Shown: positions 1 to 6,609, counted from the stretch's first letter. The stretch is 8,551 bases of DNA from Alphaproteobacteria bacterium (GCA_017555325.1 JAFZGR010000309.1:1-8551), one strand, 5' to 3'. Notes: a model not told the origin generated them from the sequence alone. Numbers and translations are program-made.

Positions 1-1
1 A

Positions 2-124
2 AAAGAAGTAATAGAAGATTTAATCATTAATAAAAACGTTATTTCTTTTTTGTTTGGTAGTCGTAGTGAATTTGACGACTTGTGTTTACAAATAGTATCA
101 GATTTAAAAAGAAAGGAAAAATCA
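2..124 (+). pseudogene. Truncated gene fragment running in frame into accB
   Basis: The frame is open from base 2 and reads K-E-V-I-E-D-L-I-I-N-K-N-V, then FLFGSRSEFDDLC and QIVSDLKRK, before meeting the accB ATG at 125 in the same frame with no stop. From memory, the pattern 'FLFGS(R/K)S.F(D/N).LC..(I/V)V..LK.KY' is typical of a widespread family of small uncharacterised, probably Rossmann/SLOG-like proteins that often begin with a C-x-x-x-GHR motif. In intact members the match is followed by a further stretch (around 'KYP.IKR'). Here that stretch is replaced by EKS and the accB start, so the piece looks 3'-truncated. Its 5' part, if present, is left of the window. An alternative is a long N-terminal accB extension from the TTG at 50, which is unlikely because a good ribosome binding site precedes 125. 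The family assignment is recollection, not a search result. Confidence 0.45.
112..117 (+). promoter_or_regulatory. Ribosome binding site that sets the accB start
   Basis: AAAGGA lies 7 nt before the ATG at 125. This spacing favours 125 over the upstream TTG at 50, which has no purine-rich motif in front of it. It also gives a protein beginning MEKEQKQ, the usual length and start for BCCP. Confidence 0.75.
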
Positions 125-580
125 ATGGAAAAAGAACAAAAACAAGCCATTAAAGAATTGGCCGAATTGTTGCATGAAAACAATTTATCTGAAATTGACT
201 ATGAATCAAACGGTGTTCATATTCGCATTGTCGGTCCTAAAGTAGCACATAGCGACGTAGCCCCAGTTGTTTCTGCTGGTGTTCCTGCGGTAGCGGTTGC
301 AACGCCATTACCGGTTGTTTCCGAACCCAAACCGGTTGTTAAAGTTGAAAATGATATCGTTTCTCCGATGGTCGGTATTGTTTATTTAACAAAAACACCA
401 AACGATCCACCGTTTGTAAAAGTCGGTGATATGGTTTCTGTTGGGGATACCGTTTGCTTAATTGAAGCAATGAAAACATTTAATCCGATTAAAGCAACAA
501 AAGCCGGTCGGGTATCTGCCGTTTTAGTTGAAACCGGAAGTCCGGTAGAATTTAATCAACCGTTATTTACATTGGAATAA
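125..580 (+). CDS. accB: Acetyl-CoA carboxylase biotin carboxyl carrier protein (BCCP)
   Basis: This 151-aa cytoplasmic protein carries the biotin that AccC carboxylates and that the AccAD transferase uses to make malonyl-CoA for fatty-acid synthesis. Residues 1-36 are the helical N-terminal part (KELAELLHENNLSEIDYE). Residues about 40-75 are a Val/Pro/Ala-rich flexible linker. The C-terminal biotinyl domain (about 77-151) starts IVSPMVGIVYL and keeps the eight-residue 'thumb' type insertion (TKTPNDPPF) of true BCCPs. Biotin should be attached to Lys117 in EAMKTFNP. The usual motif is EAMKM, and Thr in the last position is tolerated and common in alphaproteobacteria. It ends with PVEFNQPLFTLE, very like other BCCPs. 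The next gene begins 3 nt after the stop, so the two are surely cotranscribed. The identification is secure. The unusual feature is the foreign-looking open frame fused upstream. Confidence 0.97.
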   Translation: MEKEQKQAIKELAELLHENNLSEIDYESNGVHIRIVGPKVAHSDVAPVVSAGVPAVAVATPLPVVSEPKPVVKVENDIVSPMVGIVYLTKTPNDPPFVKVGDMVSVGDTVCLIEAMKTFNPIKATKAGRVSAVLVETGSPVEFNQPLFTLE

Positions 581-583
581 GGT

Positions 584-1945
584 ATGTTTGAAAAAGTATT
601 AATTGCCAATCGTGGCGAAATTGCACTGCGTATTCATCGTGCCTGTCGGGAAATGGGTATTAAAACCGTTGCTGTTCATTCAACAGCTGATGCCAATGCA
701 ATGCATGTTAAATTAGCTGATGAAGCCATTTGTATCGGTCCGGCTTCTCCAAAAGATTCATATTTAAACAAGGCCTCCATTATTTCGGCAGCCATGATTA
801 CCGGTGCAGATGCTATTCACCCGGGGTATGGTTTCTTATCTGAAAACGCCGATTTTGCAGATATGGTAGAAGCACATGGAATGGTTTTTATCGGCCCTAA
901 ACCGGAAATGATTCGTATGATGGGTGACAAAGTGACGGCAAAAAAAGCGGCTATTGAATCCGGATTGCCCGTTGTCCCTGGTTCGGATGGCGATGTTAAA
1001 ACGGTTGAAGAAGCATTGATGTGGGGCGAAAAAATTGGATACCCGGTCATTGTAAAAGCGGCTGCCGGTGGTGGTGGTAAAGGAATGAAAGTGGCCCGCA
1101 ATGCCACTGAAATGACCGATGCATTTACATTAGCAAAAAATGAAGCCCGCAATTCTTTTGCAAATGATGTTGTCTATATTGAAAAATATTTACAAACACC
1201 TCGCCATATTGAAGTACAAATTATTGGGGATAATTACGGCAATGTTGTCCACCTGGGCGAACGTGACTGTTCATTACAACGCAATCATCAAAAAGTGTTG
1301 GAAGAAACACCATCACCGGCATTAAATGCCCAAGAACGAAAAGAAATCGGCGAAATTGCCGCCAGAGCAATGAAAAAATTGGGTTATTCCAATGTCGGAA
1401 CAATTGAATTTTTATACGAAAACGGTCATTTCTATTTCTTGGAAATGAATACCCGTGTACAGGTAGAACATCCAATTACAGAAATGGTAACAGGCGTTGA
1501 CATTGTACGTGATCAATTGCGGGTATCTGCCGGTGCTCAATTAGGTTACACACAGGATGATATTCAATTTTCCGGTCATGCTATTGAATGTCGCATTAAT
1601 GCCGAAAATCCGAAAACATTTATTCCTTGCCCCGGAAAAATTGGGTCTTGGCACACACCGGGAGGATTGGAAGTTCGGGTTGATTCAGGCATGTATGCCG
1701 GCTATCGGGTTCCGCCAACTTATGACAGCATGGTTGCCAAGTTAATTGTACATGGCAGAACACGCAATGGAGCCTTAATGCGTTTACGACGGGCATTAGA
1801 AGAATTTGTCATTGAAGGCATATCCACCACAATTCCGCTCCACCAAAAAATTATTGCCAATCCGGAATTTTTGGACGGTCAATACAATATTCATTGGTTG
1901 GAAAAATTTATTGATGAACACAAAGATGAAATCATCGAAGAATAA
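584..1945 (+). CDS. accC: Acetyl-CoA carboxylase biotin carboxylase subunit
   Basis: This 453-aa ATP-grasp enzyme uses ATP and bicarbonate to carboxylate biotin on BCCP. It is full length (the E. coli enzyme is 449 aa). The N-terminal domain opens with KVLIANRGEIALRI and contains HPGYGFLSENADFA. The ATP-grasp glycine loop is GGGGKGMK at residues 162-169. The central block has PRHIEVQIIGD and ERDCSLQRNHQKVLEE. The metal and catalytic segment is EMNTRVQVEHP, with Glu287, Asn289 and Arg291 at the places of E. coli Glu288, Asn290 and Arg292. The C-terminal domain includes HAIECRINAENP and a final acidic tail. No key residue is missing. The ATG sits 3 nt after the accB stop, with the AAGG around that stop acting as a weak ribosome binding site, so translation is probably coupled to accB. 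A terminator follows 20 nt after the stop. The identity is secure. Confidence 0.98.
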   Translation: MFEKVLIANRGEIALRIHRACREMGIKTVAVHSTADANAMHVKLADEAICIGPASPKDSYLNKASIISAAMITGADAIHPGYGFLSENADFADMVEAHGMVFIGPKPEMIRMMGDKVTAKKAAIESGLPVVPGSDGDVKTVEEALMWGEKIGYPVIVKAAAGGGGKGMKVARNATEMTDAFTLAKNEARNSFANDVVYIEKYLQTPRHIEVQIIGDNYGNVVHLGERDCSLQRNHQKVLEETPSPALNAQERKEIGEIAARAMKKLGYSNVGTIEFLYENGHFYFLEMNTRVQVEHPITEMVTGVDIVRDQLRVSAGAQLGYTQDDIQFSGHAIECRINAENPKTFIPCPGKIGSWHTPGGLEVRVDSGMYAGYRVPPTYDSMVAKLIVHGRTRNGALMRLRRALEEFVIEGISTTIPLHQKIIANPEFLDGQYNIHWLEKFIDEHKDEIIEE

Positions 1946-1964
1946 ATATACCATAAAATAAATC

Positions 1965-1995
1965 AATTCCCGAAAAATTTATTTTTTCGGGAATT
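1965..1995 (+). terminator. Terminator after accBC
   Basis: A perfect 13-bp inverted repeat (AATTCCCGAAAAA at 1965-1977 and its complement at 1983-1995) encloses a 5-nt loop. The stem has a CCCG/CGGG core, and the T run lies in the right arm and continues into a TA-rich tail. It begins 20 nt after accC. On the other strand the stem is followed by a T-rich stretch too, so it could also stop transcripts arriving from the gene at 2323-2964. Confidence 0.8.
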
Positions 1996-2070
1996 ATTAT
2001 AACATTTTATTCGTGTCTATTCTTGTTATTTTTTATACTTATCGTCTTTTTCGTGCCACTTTTTCCCGAG

Positions 2071-2091
2071 AATCTGAAACAAGTTCAGATT
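2071..2091. repeat. Short palindrome, TGAACTTGTTTCA-type dispersed repeat
   Basis: AATCTGAA (2071-2078) and TTCAGATT (2084-2091) flank a 5-nt loop, and outer CCC/GGG tracts can pair beyond a 3x3 internal loop. Read on the - strand this is AATCTGAACTTGTTTCAGATT, which closely resembles the 'CCTGAACTTGTTTCAGG' palindrome I recall as a dispersed repeat in several alphaproteobacterial genomes. No T run follows on either strand, so a terminator role is unlikely. Confidence 0.55.
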
Positions 2092-2318
2092 GAGGGGAGA
2101 TGTAAAGAGTTGTTGTTATTTTAAAAACTTTTAATTTTCATCGTCATCCCATGAACTTTTTATTCCAACTATTACCCCGTTCTTTGATACGGGATCTCGT
2201 CACGAAACAGTATATCGTTCATGCCAACATTATACTAGATGCCGGAGTAAATCCGGTATGACGATAGGCATTAAAATGTCTATTTATTTGTCCAACTCTT
2301 CACAAGAATCTGAATTGT
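2079..2318. repeat. Inverted pair of short repeat copies bracketing another element
   Basis: TGTAAAGAGTTG at 2101-2112 is matched in inverted orientation by CAACTCTTCACA at 2293-2304 (11 of 12). Beyond these arms both copies carry AATCTGAA followed by a TTGT-like stretch. The left copy has 9 nt (TCTCCCCTC) between the two parts, and the right copy (to about 2318) has only AG. They look like two inverted copies of one repeat, the right one with an internal deletion. The right copy ends a few bases from the stop codon of the - strand gene at 2323. Bases 1996-2070 and 2113-2128 between these elements show nothing I can identify. Confidence 0.5.
2129..2276. repeat. MITE-like palindromic element, about 148 bp
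   Basis: The ends are inverted: TTTTAAT-4nt-ATCGTCAT (2129-2147) on the left and its complement ATGACGAT-4nt-ATTAAAA (2258-2276) on the right, 15 of 19 positions matching. Inside are two more hairpins. One is CCCGT (2176-2180) with ACGGG (2189-2193), and the other is CCGGA (2242-2246) with TCCGG (2252-2256) around GTAAA. The CGTCAT ends and the 'GATACGGGATCTCGTC' and 'AGATGCCGGA.TAAATCCGGTATGACG' phrases match my memory of palindromic repeats scattered in alphaproteobacteria. There is no reading frame of note inside, so it is non-autonomous if mobile. Confidence 0.6.
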
Positions 2319-2322
2319 GTTT

Positions 2323-2964
2323 TTAACGGGACATAACATTGTTTAATTTTAAGGCTTCTGTAAAATGTGTCCATTTACCGTTGGAAAATCGTTTGCCCCA
2401 AACAATCGGTTGTTGTGTTTCTTGTTGAAGTATATCGGTATAACTGTTTTTATCTCCTTGTCGATTAGATAATCTTATTCCAACATATTGATAATATCTA
2501 TGTGCCATGTGTTCCAATAAAATCCATTCTTTGGGTGAATAATTTTTGTAAACATCAGGATTATAGCCATTATATTTGTATAATAAATCTGAATGTGCAG
2601 AAAAAACCGCATTTTTAGGGGACATCTTAAATCCGTTGAGTTTTTTGCCGGTTTCGTAATCCATTATTAAAGACAGTAATTCTGTGTCGTATGCTTGTCT
2701 GATTTTTAAAATATCGGTGTCAGATATGCTTTTGATCTGTTCGGAAATTTTTTCTTGTGCGGATTTAAGTTGATAATCTTCATATTTTTGATATCCAAAT
2801 ATCCCGAGTTGATAACATCCTAAAAGAGATGATAAAATGCATAAACCTTTTAATAAGTGACTTTTTATGCAAGAACGTCCCGTTGATTTTTGTGTTTGAA
2901 GAGAAGTGGCTTGTTTGTTTAATTGTTTTTTTTTAAGTCTGTTTTCCGTAATTTTGTCAACCAT
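2323..2964 (-). CDS. Uncharacterised single-pass membrane protein, 213 aa
   Basis: I do not recognise this family. The N-terminus (residues 1-36) is strongly basic (KKKQLNKQ and later Arg and Lys). It is followed by one hydrophobic segment at about 37-57 (LLKGLCILSSLLGCYQLGIFGY), then a mainly helical polar domain of about 155 residues. The positive-inside rule suggests a cytoplasmic tail and an external C-terminal domain. No cleavage site follows the segment, so an anchored rather than secreted protein is likely. The external part begins with a charged helix and contains HRYYQYVGIRLSNRQ and QPIVWGKRFSNGKW, with no catalytic motif I can name. The start at 2964 is supported by GGAG at 2970-2973, 5 nt upstream. 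A strong terminator separates it from the upstream large genes, so it is probably its own unit. It is convergent with accBC and its stop abuts repeat remnants. Confidence 0.8.
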   Translation of the reverse strand: MVDKITENRLKKKQLNKQATSLQTQKSTGRSCIKSHLLKGLCILSSLLGCYQLGIFGYQKYEDYQLKSAQEKISEQIKSISDTDILKIRQAYDTELLSLIMDYETGKKLNGFKMSPKNAVFSAHSDLLYKYNGYNPDVYKNYSPKEWILLEHMAHRYYQYVGIRLSNRQGDKNSYTDILQQETQQPIVWGKRFSNGKWTHFTEALKLNNVMSR

Positions 2965-3023
2965 GGTATCTCCGATTTGTTTTGTTTGAGTTTGTTGTCA
3001 GTTCCTATAGAAGGACGTAAAAT

Positions 3024-3038
3024 TGTGAGATGATCACA
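3024..3038. promoter_or_regulatory. TGTGA-N5-TCACA palindrome upstream of the 213-aa gene
   Basis: TGTGA (3024-3028) and TCACA (3034-3038) flank GATGA, about 60-75 bp before the start at 2964. The half-sites are those of CRP/FNR-family regulators, but the spacer is 5 nt where CRP sites have 6. I found no convincing -35/-10 pair nearby. The palindrome touches the foot of the neighbouring terminator stem. It may be an operator or simply chance. Confidence 0.25.
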
Positions 3039-3083
3039 GATAAAAACAGCTCTTGTTAAAATAACAAGAGCTGTTTTTTCTGT
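3036..3083 (-). terminator. Strong terminator for the large-gene unit
   Basis: A perfect 17-bp inverted repeat (3042-3058 with 3062-3078; AAAAACAGCTCTTGTTA and its complement) has a 3-nt loop. It is extended by ACAGA/TCTGT (3036-3040 with 3079-3083) across a one-base bulge. Read on the - strand it ends in a T run and lies about 10 nt after the stop of the 1171-aa gene. The A run on one side and T run on the other make it probably effective in both directions. Confidence 0.9.
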
Positions 3084-3093
3084 AAACAATACA

Positions 3094-6000
3094 TTATTCC
3101 ATAGATTTTGAACTTGGAACAATAATTGTTGTATTTTCTCCGTTTCCAGTGTTGCCACCTAACGTGTCAGTATTAATCTGAGTTGAATTATTGGCTAATG
3201 TAGAACCATCTTTTTCTTCGGTTAATTCATTAACTTTATTTGTCAAATCAGTAACTTGCGTTTGCAATGTTGAGGCTTCTTTTTTTGCTTCGTCGGTTTT
3301 CTTTTTCTGTTTTTTAATTAAGAAGAAAGCTCCAACAGCAGCAGCAACAGCAACTGCTGCTGCAACAATCCAATCCCAGTTTCTTTCCCAGAAACCTCGT
3401 TGATCAGCTTGGATAATAGCTTCTGGAGGTAGAGTTGTCGTGGATTCAGTATTACCAGCGCCACCATTACCAGCGCCACCAGCACCACCATTGCCAGCAC
3501 CACCAGCGCCAGCGCCACCAGCACCACCATTGCCAGCGCCACCAGCACCACCGTTTCCAGTGCCACCAGCACCACCATTGCCAGTGCCACTAGCGCCACC
3601 ATTACCGGAACCACCAGAACTGTTTCCGTTTTCTTGATCTAATCCGTGTAAAGCCCTATATGCATTAAATGCAGATTGAATAGCATTATATTCTTGTTGT
3701 TCTTCCGGTGTTAGTTGCTCACCTCTCCTGTGTTTTTCAAGTAATACCTGTCCTCGATTTGCATAATCTTGATAGTCTTGTGCTGACATATCTTGAGGTT
3801 TTTTAACTTCATGTAACGGAATAGGTTTATTCGGATCTCTTGGTCCGTTTGCCTGTGTTTCAGGTGTCTCCGATGTTGTTTCCGGAGTTCCTGCTTCCGG
3901 GCCAGTTTGTGTTGAAGTTGCAGCACTTGAAGTTCCTGCTTCCGGACCGGCTTGTTCCGGTGCGCCGGCTTCTGTTCCTGTTTGTTCAGGAGTGCCAACC
4001 TCTGGACCCGTTTGTGTAGAGGAAGGTCTTTCTCCTGTTTCTTGGGTTGTAGTTTCAGCTGTTGTTTGAGAACGATCTGTTGTGCGTTCTGAGGCGGCTT
4101 GTCTTGTTTCTAATTGTGTATAGAAACTTGCATTAAACCCTTCTTGACACAAATTCATGACCTCATTTGCCCACTCATTTGTCATATCGTGCGCAAATGA
4201 ACATTCAAATGAAATTCCTCGATGTTCTGATAAGTATCTTGCAAAGTTATAATCGCATGCAATTAATTTTTGCAACATTTCTTTTTCTTGCGGATCATCT
4301 GTATTTTTTAATGCCCACTCAACCAATTGTTTCCGTTTTTCAGGGGTGAATGTTTTGTTCGTTGCTCTAATATTTAGCTGTTCCATTCGTGTTGCTAAAT
4401 CAGCTAATGCCTCGGCTTTTCGTTCATCATAAGTATTGTTATCAATCATGGCATAAATACCCATGATACAGGCAACACCAGCAGCAGAAGGTAAAGCTCT
4501 TCGAGACATACTTCTTAATACTGATTGCACTTTATTAGCTGCCCTACCAAATTTTCCCGGATTTTGTACTAATTCTCGCGTTACTCTTTCTCTTGCTTGA
4601 TTAAAGGCCGCAGTTGCTTCGGCACCTTCTTGTAAGGCTTTTGCCAATCCTTCTTCCCCCGCACCTAAAACAGAACGCAATCCACGTGCTGCACGTCGAG
4701 ACCCGACATCCCGCACGAGTGCACGTGTTTCTTCTAAACGTGCCACTGAAGCACCCAAACGAGAATTGCCAGCTGCTCGAACAGCATCATCTTCAAATGC
4801 AACAGCAGCTTGTTCAAAAGCAGAAGCACTTCCTTTTTCTACATTGGCAAATGATGTTAAGGCTCTTTCAACTTCCGGAGTTAAAGTAGCACTTCGCAAA
4901 TTTAATCTGGATGTTAACTCTGCACTTGTCGGAAGCGGTTTTCCGCTTTTAACGTCGGCAATAATTTGTTTCAAAGTATTCCGTTCTGCTTCACCTAATA
5001 CATCCATTAACGGTTTAACACTTTCTTCAAAAAGTGTTGGTAATTTGGCGGCAGCTGCTCGCTCTGCATTTGTGTAAGCAGTTAAAGCTGTTGTAAATTC
5101 TCTGCTGAGTGTTGTGCTTCTGATGCCTAATTTTCTGGCAATCTCCGGAACAGACGGAATAGGTTTTCCTGCCTTTAACTCTTTTAAATATGCTTCTAAG
5201 ATTTTGCCTTCATTGGATGCGGCGGCATAATGGCGTTGCAATTCGGTAGCAATGTTCCGTAAGACCTGCTCTTGTTCTGCCGGAAGTGCTCCCCTTAAAA
5301 TTTTTGCGTTTGTATCCAATACATGTTTCATTGGATTTGTTAAAGTGGTTCGACCGGCAGTATTTAAACGAGCTGTAATATTCTCATTCGAGGGCCATGC
5401 AGCTCCAGAACGAATCTCTTGTGCCATGGAACGAATAACTTTTTTGTAATCTTCCGGGGCCCCGGTATATATCATGATTCTTTCAAAAAAATCACCTTGT
5501 AATTTATTACCGAACACACTAATAACATCATTAGAAGCAACCCCTAAACGCTCAGCAACCATAGTTCTTATTGCATCAGCAGCCGGTACTTTAAATGTGC
5601 CTGCCGTATTTGCGGCTCGGGCTTCTTCCAAAATGGTGTTTAATGCTGCTTTTTCAGCCTCGGTTATGCCAGCAGTGGACATAGCTGCTTGCATGGCTTC
5701 TTCAAATCCGGCGAATCCAGCTTGAGCCATTCTGCCATTAATTTGTCCGATTTCGGCTAAGGCTTTTTGGGCGGATTCTCCTAATGCTTCTGCCCCTAAA
5801 GCACTGCGTAATGTCGCCTCTGATGGAAACTCATAAATGCGACCATTTGCATGTGCCGCTTCCATTTCTTGTATGTACTTTGCTAATATGGCTTGATTTT
5901 CAGAGCTCATGGTTTTTGACAATGCTTCCATATTTGCTTTGAATTGTGTGCATCGGGTATCGTATGCCGCTCTGAATCTTTCATAAGGAGCTTTTAGTCC

Positions 6001-6609
6001 GGCAGGAACTTCGGATGCTGACATGCTTCCTAAACGTGCAAGTAATTCAGCAGCTGAACCACGACCTATACGAATACCTGCTCCCTCCATTTGTGCAATT
6101 AATTCCACCATGGATGCATCCATATTTCCAACAAGAGGACCTGCTTCTTTAATTAAATCATCAGCAATGGTGTTTATTTCTCTTGTAATAGTGCTCCTTA
6201 AATTTTTTACTTGCTGTTTTAATGCATTATTTGCAGTATTTTCTGGTTTTGCTAATTCTGTTTCTAACCGTCTTAATTCCAATAACCGTTGATGTTGGGC
6301 TTGTAATTTAGGCGTAAACCGAGCACGTATTTCTTCTGGCAATTGTGCAATTGTGTCTGTAATAGCAGTTCGATATGCATTTTGAAAATATGCCTTTGCT
6401 TGTAATGATTGTCTTAATTTCCAAAAGGAATATCCTCCCGCTATCGCTGAAAATGACCCTAAACCGGCTAAACTTTCCCAATCGGCGCCAACTTCCAAAT
6501 CTTCGCCAGCTTTCCAAACATTTGCCAATTGATCTTGTGCCAATCCCTCGGTTTTACCAGCCATTTCAAGTATTCCTAAACGTCTGTTTTGTGTTGTTGC
6601 TTCTGTCAT
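3094..6609 (-). CDS. Large Ala-rich repeat protein with two membrane segments, 1171 aa
   Basis: I do not recognise the family. The order of parts is as follows. (1) Residues 1-704 are Ala/Glu/Arg-rich and helical, with a weakly hydrophobic patch at 46-62 and about six copies of a ~75-aa module between 167 and 595. (2) The basic RSMSRRALPS precedes a hydrophobic segment at about 705-722. (3) Residues 723-840 are a charged region with Cys784, Cys803 and Cys821. (4) A Thr/Glu/Pro-rich stretch at 840-920 holds decapeptide repeats of the type TGPEAGTPEQ. (5) A polar helical block at 921-990 has QDYQDYANRGQ. (6) A Gly-rich octapeptide repeat lies at 997-1052. (7) A clear transmembrane segment lies at about 1080-1098 after FWERNWDW, followed by KKQKKK. 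(8) Residues 1105-1135 form a short coiled coil (LQTQVTDLTNKVNELTEE), with a polar Asn/Thr-rich tail. Positive charges flank both membrane segments on the same side, which suggests that residues 1-704 and the tail are cytoplasmic and 723-1079 external. The start at 6609 has a near-perfect ribosome binding site. The gene is the second of a two-gene unit. Confidence 0.9.
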   Translation of the reverse strand: MTEATTQNRRLGILEMAGKTEGLAQDQLANVWKAGEDLEVGADWESLAGLGSFSAIAGGYSFWKLRQSLQAKAYFQNAYRTAITDTIAQLPEEIRARFTPKLQAQHQRLLELRRLETELAKPENTANNALKQQVKNLRSTITREINTIADDLIKEAGPLVGNMDASMVELIAQMEGAGIRIGRGSAAELLARLGSMSASEVPAGLKAPYERFRAAYDTRCTQFKANMEALSKTMSSENQAILAKYIQEMEAAHANGRIYEFPSEATLRSALGAEALGESAQKALAEIGQINGRMAQAGFAGFEEAMQAAMSTAGITEAEKAALNTILEEARAANTAGTFKVPAADAIRTMVAERLGVASNDVISVFGNKLQGDFFERIMIYTGAPEDYKKVIRSMAQEIRSGAAWPSNENITARLNTAGRTTLTNPMKHVLDTNAKILRGALPAEQEQVLRNIATELQRHYAAASNEGKILEAYLKELKAGKPIPSVPEIARKLGIRSTTLSREFTTALTAYTNAERAAAAKLPTLFEESVKPLMDVLGEAERNTLKQIIADVKSGKPLPTSAELTSRLNLRSATLTPEVERALTSFANVEKGSASAFEQAAVAFEDDAVRAAGNSRLGASVARLEETRALVRDVGSRRAARGLRSVLGAGEEGLAKALQEGAEATAAFNQARERVTRELVQNPGKFGRAANKVQSVLRSMSRRALPSAAGVACIMGIYAMIDNNTYDERKAEALADLATRMEQLNIRATNKTFTPEKRKQLVEWALKNTDDPQEKEMLQKLIACDYNFARYLSEHRGISFECSFAHDMTNEWANEVMNLCQEGFNASFYTQLETRQAASERTTDRSQTTAETTTQETGERPSSTQTGPEVGTPEQTGTEAGAPEQAGPEAGTSSAATSTQTGPEAGTPETTSETPETQANGPRDPNKPIPLHEVKKPQDMSAQDYQDYANRGQVLLEKHRRGEQLTPEEQQEYNAIQSAFNAYRALHGLDQENGNSSGGSGNGGASGTGNGGAGGTGNGGAGGAGNGGAGGAGAGGAGNGGAGGAGNGGAGNTESTTTLPPEAIIQADQRGFWERNWDWIVAAAVAVAAAVGAFFLIKKQKKKTDEAKKEASTLQTQVTDLTNKVNELTEEKDGSTLANNSTQINTDTLGGNTGNGENTTIIVPSSKSME
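3454..3621 (-). repeat. 24-bp tandem repeat coding a Gly-rich spacer
   Basis: The 1171-aa protein residues 997-1052 consist of an octapeptide GNGGAGG(A/T) repeated about six times: 1002, 1010, 1018, 1026, a short GAGGA at 1034-1038, then 1039 and 1047. In DNA this is a 24-bp unit of the type CCACCAGCACCACC with ATTGCCAG on the + strand, much more C-rich than its surroundings. It lies about 30 residues before the C-terminal membrane segment, so it is a flexible spacer. Near-identical units make copy-number change by slippage plausible. Confidence 0.85.
3880..4011 (-). repeat. Decapeptide repeats (TGPEAGTPEQ type)
   Basis: Residues 867-910 of the 1171-aa protein contain TGPEVGTPEQ, TGTEAGAPEQ, an AGPEAGTSS copy carrying a short insertion, and TGPEAGTPE. 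The surrounding Thr/Ser/Glu-rich stretch (840-920) is low complexity and probably disordered. It forms a second linker in the predicted external part. Confidence 0.75.
4825..6111 (-). repeat. Six degenerate copies of a ~75-aa helix-turn-helix-like module
   Basis: Within the 1171-aa protein, core blocks begin at residues 167, 241, 323, 392, 471 and 546 (spacing 74, 82, 69, 79, 75). The best pair is 471-520 and 546-595. Both show a helix, then K(A/S)GKP(I/L)P, an E(I/L)-x-x-(K/R)L segment, (I/L)RS(T/A)TL, and further on an AL....(Y/F).N.E block. Weaker copies keep the order: a charged helix, a Gly/Ala turn, often Pro-Ser or Ser-Ala, Glu/Ala, Leu-Gly or Leu-Asn, then Ser/Thr-rich. Several are preceded by an F(E/K)..M-type helix. 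The segment EIARKLGIRSTTLSREF has the pattern of a helix-turn-helix recognition unit like that of LexA-type winged helices, but function is not shown. Confidence 0.55.

Noticed and set aside
50..124. accB starting at the TTG at 50 (176 aa)
   Set aside because: No ribosome binding site precedes the TTG, whereas AAAGGA sits 7 nt before the ATG at 125, where normal BCCP sequence begins. The upstream residues look like another protein family.
2071..2091. Terminator for the 213-aa gene
   Set aside because: The hairpin has no T run after it on the - strand; the stem at 1965-1995 is a better candidate for stopping transcription from that side.
2129..2276. CRISPR array or transfer RNA in the palindromic region
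   Set aside because: There are no regularly spaced direct repeats, and the hairpins do not form a cloverleaf. The pattern is that of inverted dispersed repeats.
2919..3158. 79-aa - strand frame across the terminator
   Set aside because: It would read through the strong hairpin at 3036-3083 and overlap both neighbouring genes out of frame; the composition is not protein-like.
3440..3637. Proline-rich + strand frame (PAPPAPP repeats)
   Set aside because: It is the antisense of the Gly-rich 24-bp repeats; GGN and GCN codons read backwards give Pro and Ala. There is no ribosome binding site and it lies wholly inside a real gene.
4614..5077. Two overlapping + strand frames opposite the large gene
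   Set aside because: They are antisense shadows of an Ala/Glu-rich coding region, overlap each other in different frames, and lack start signals.
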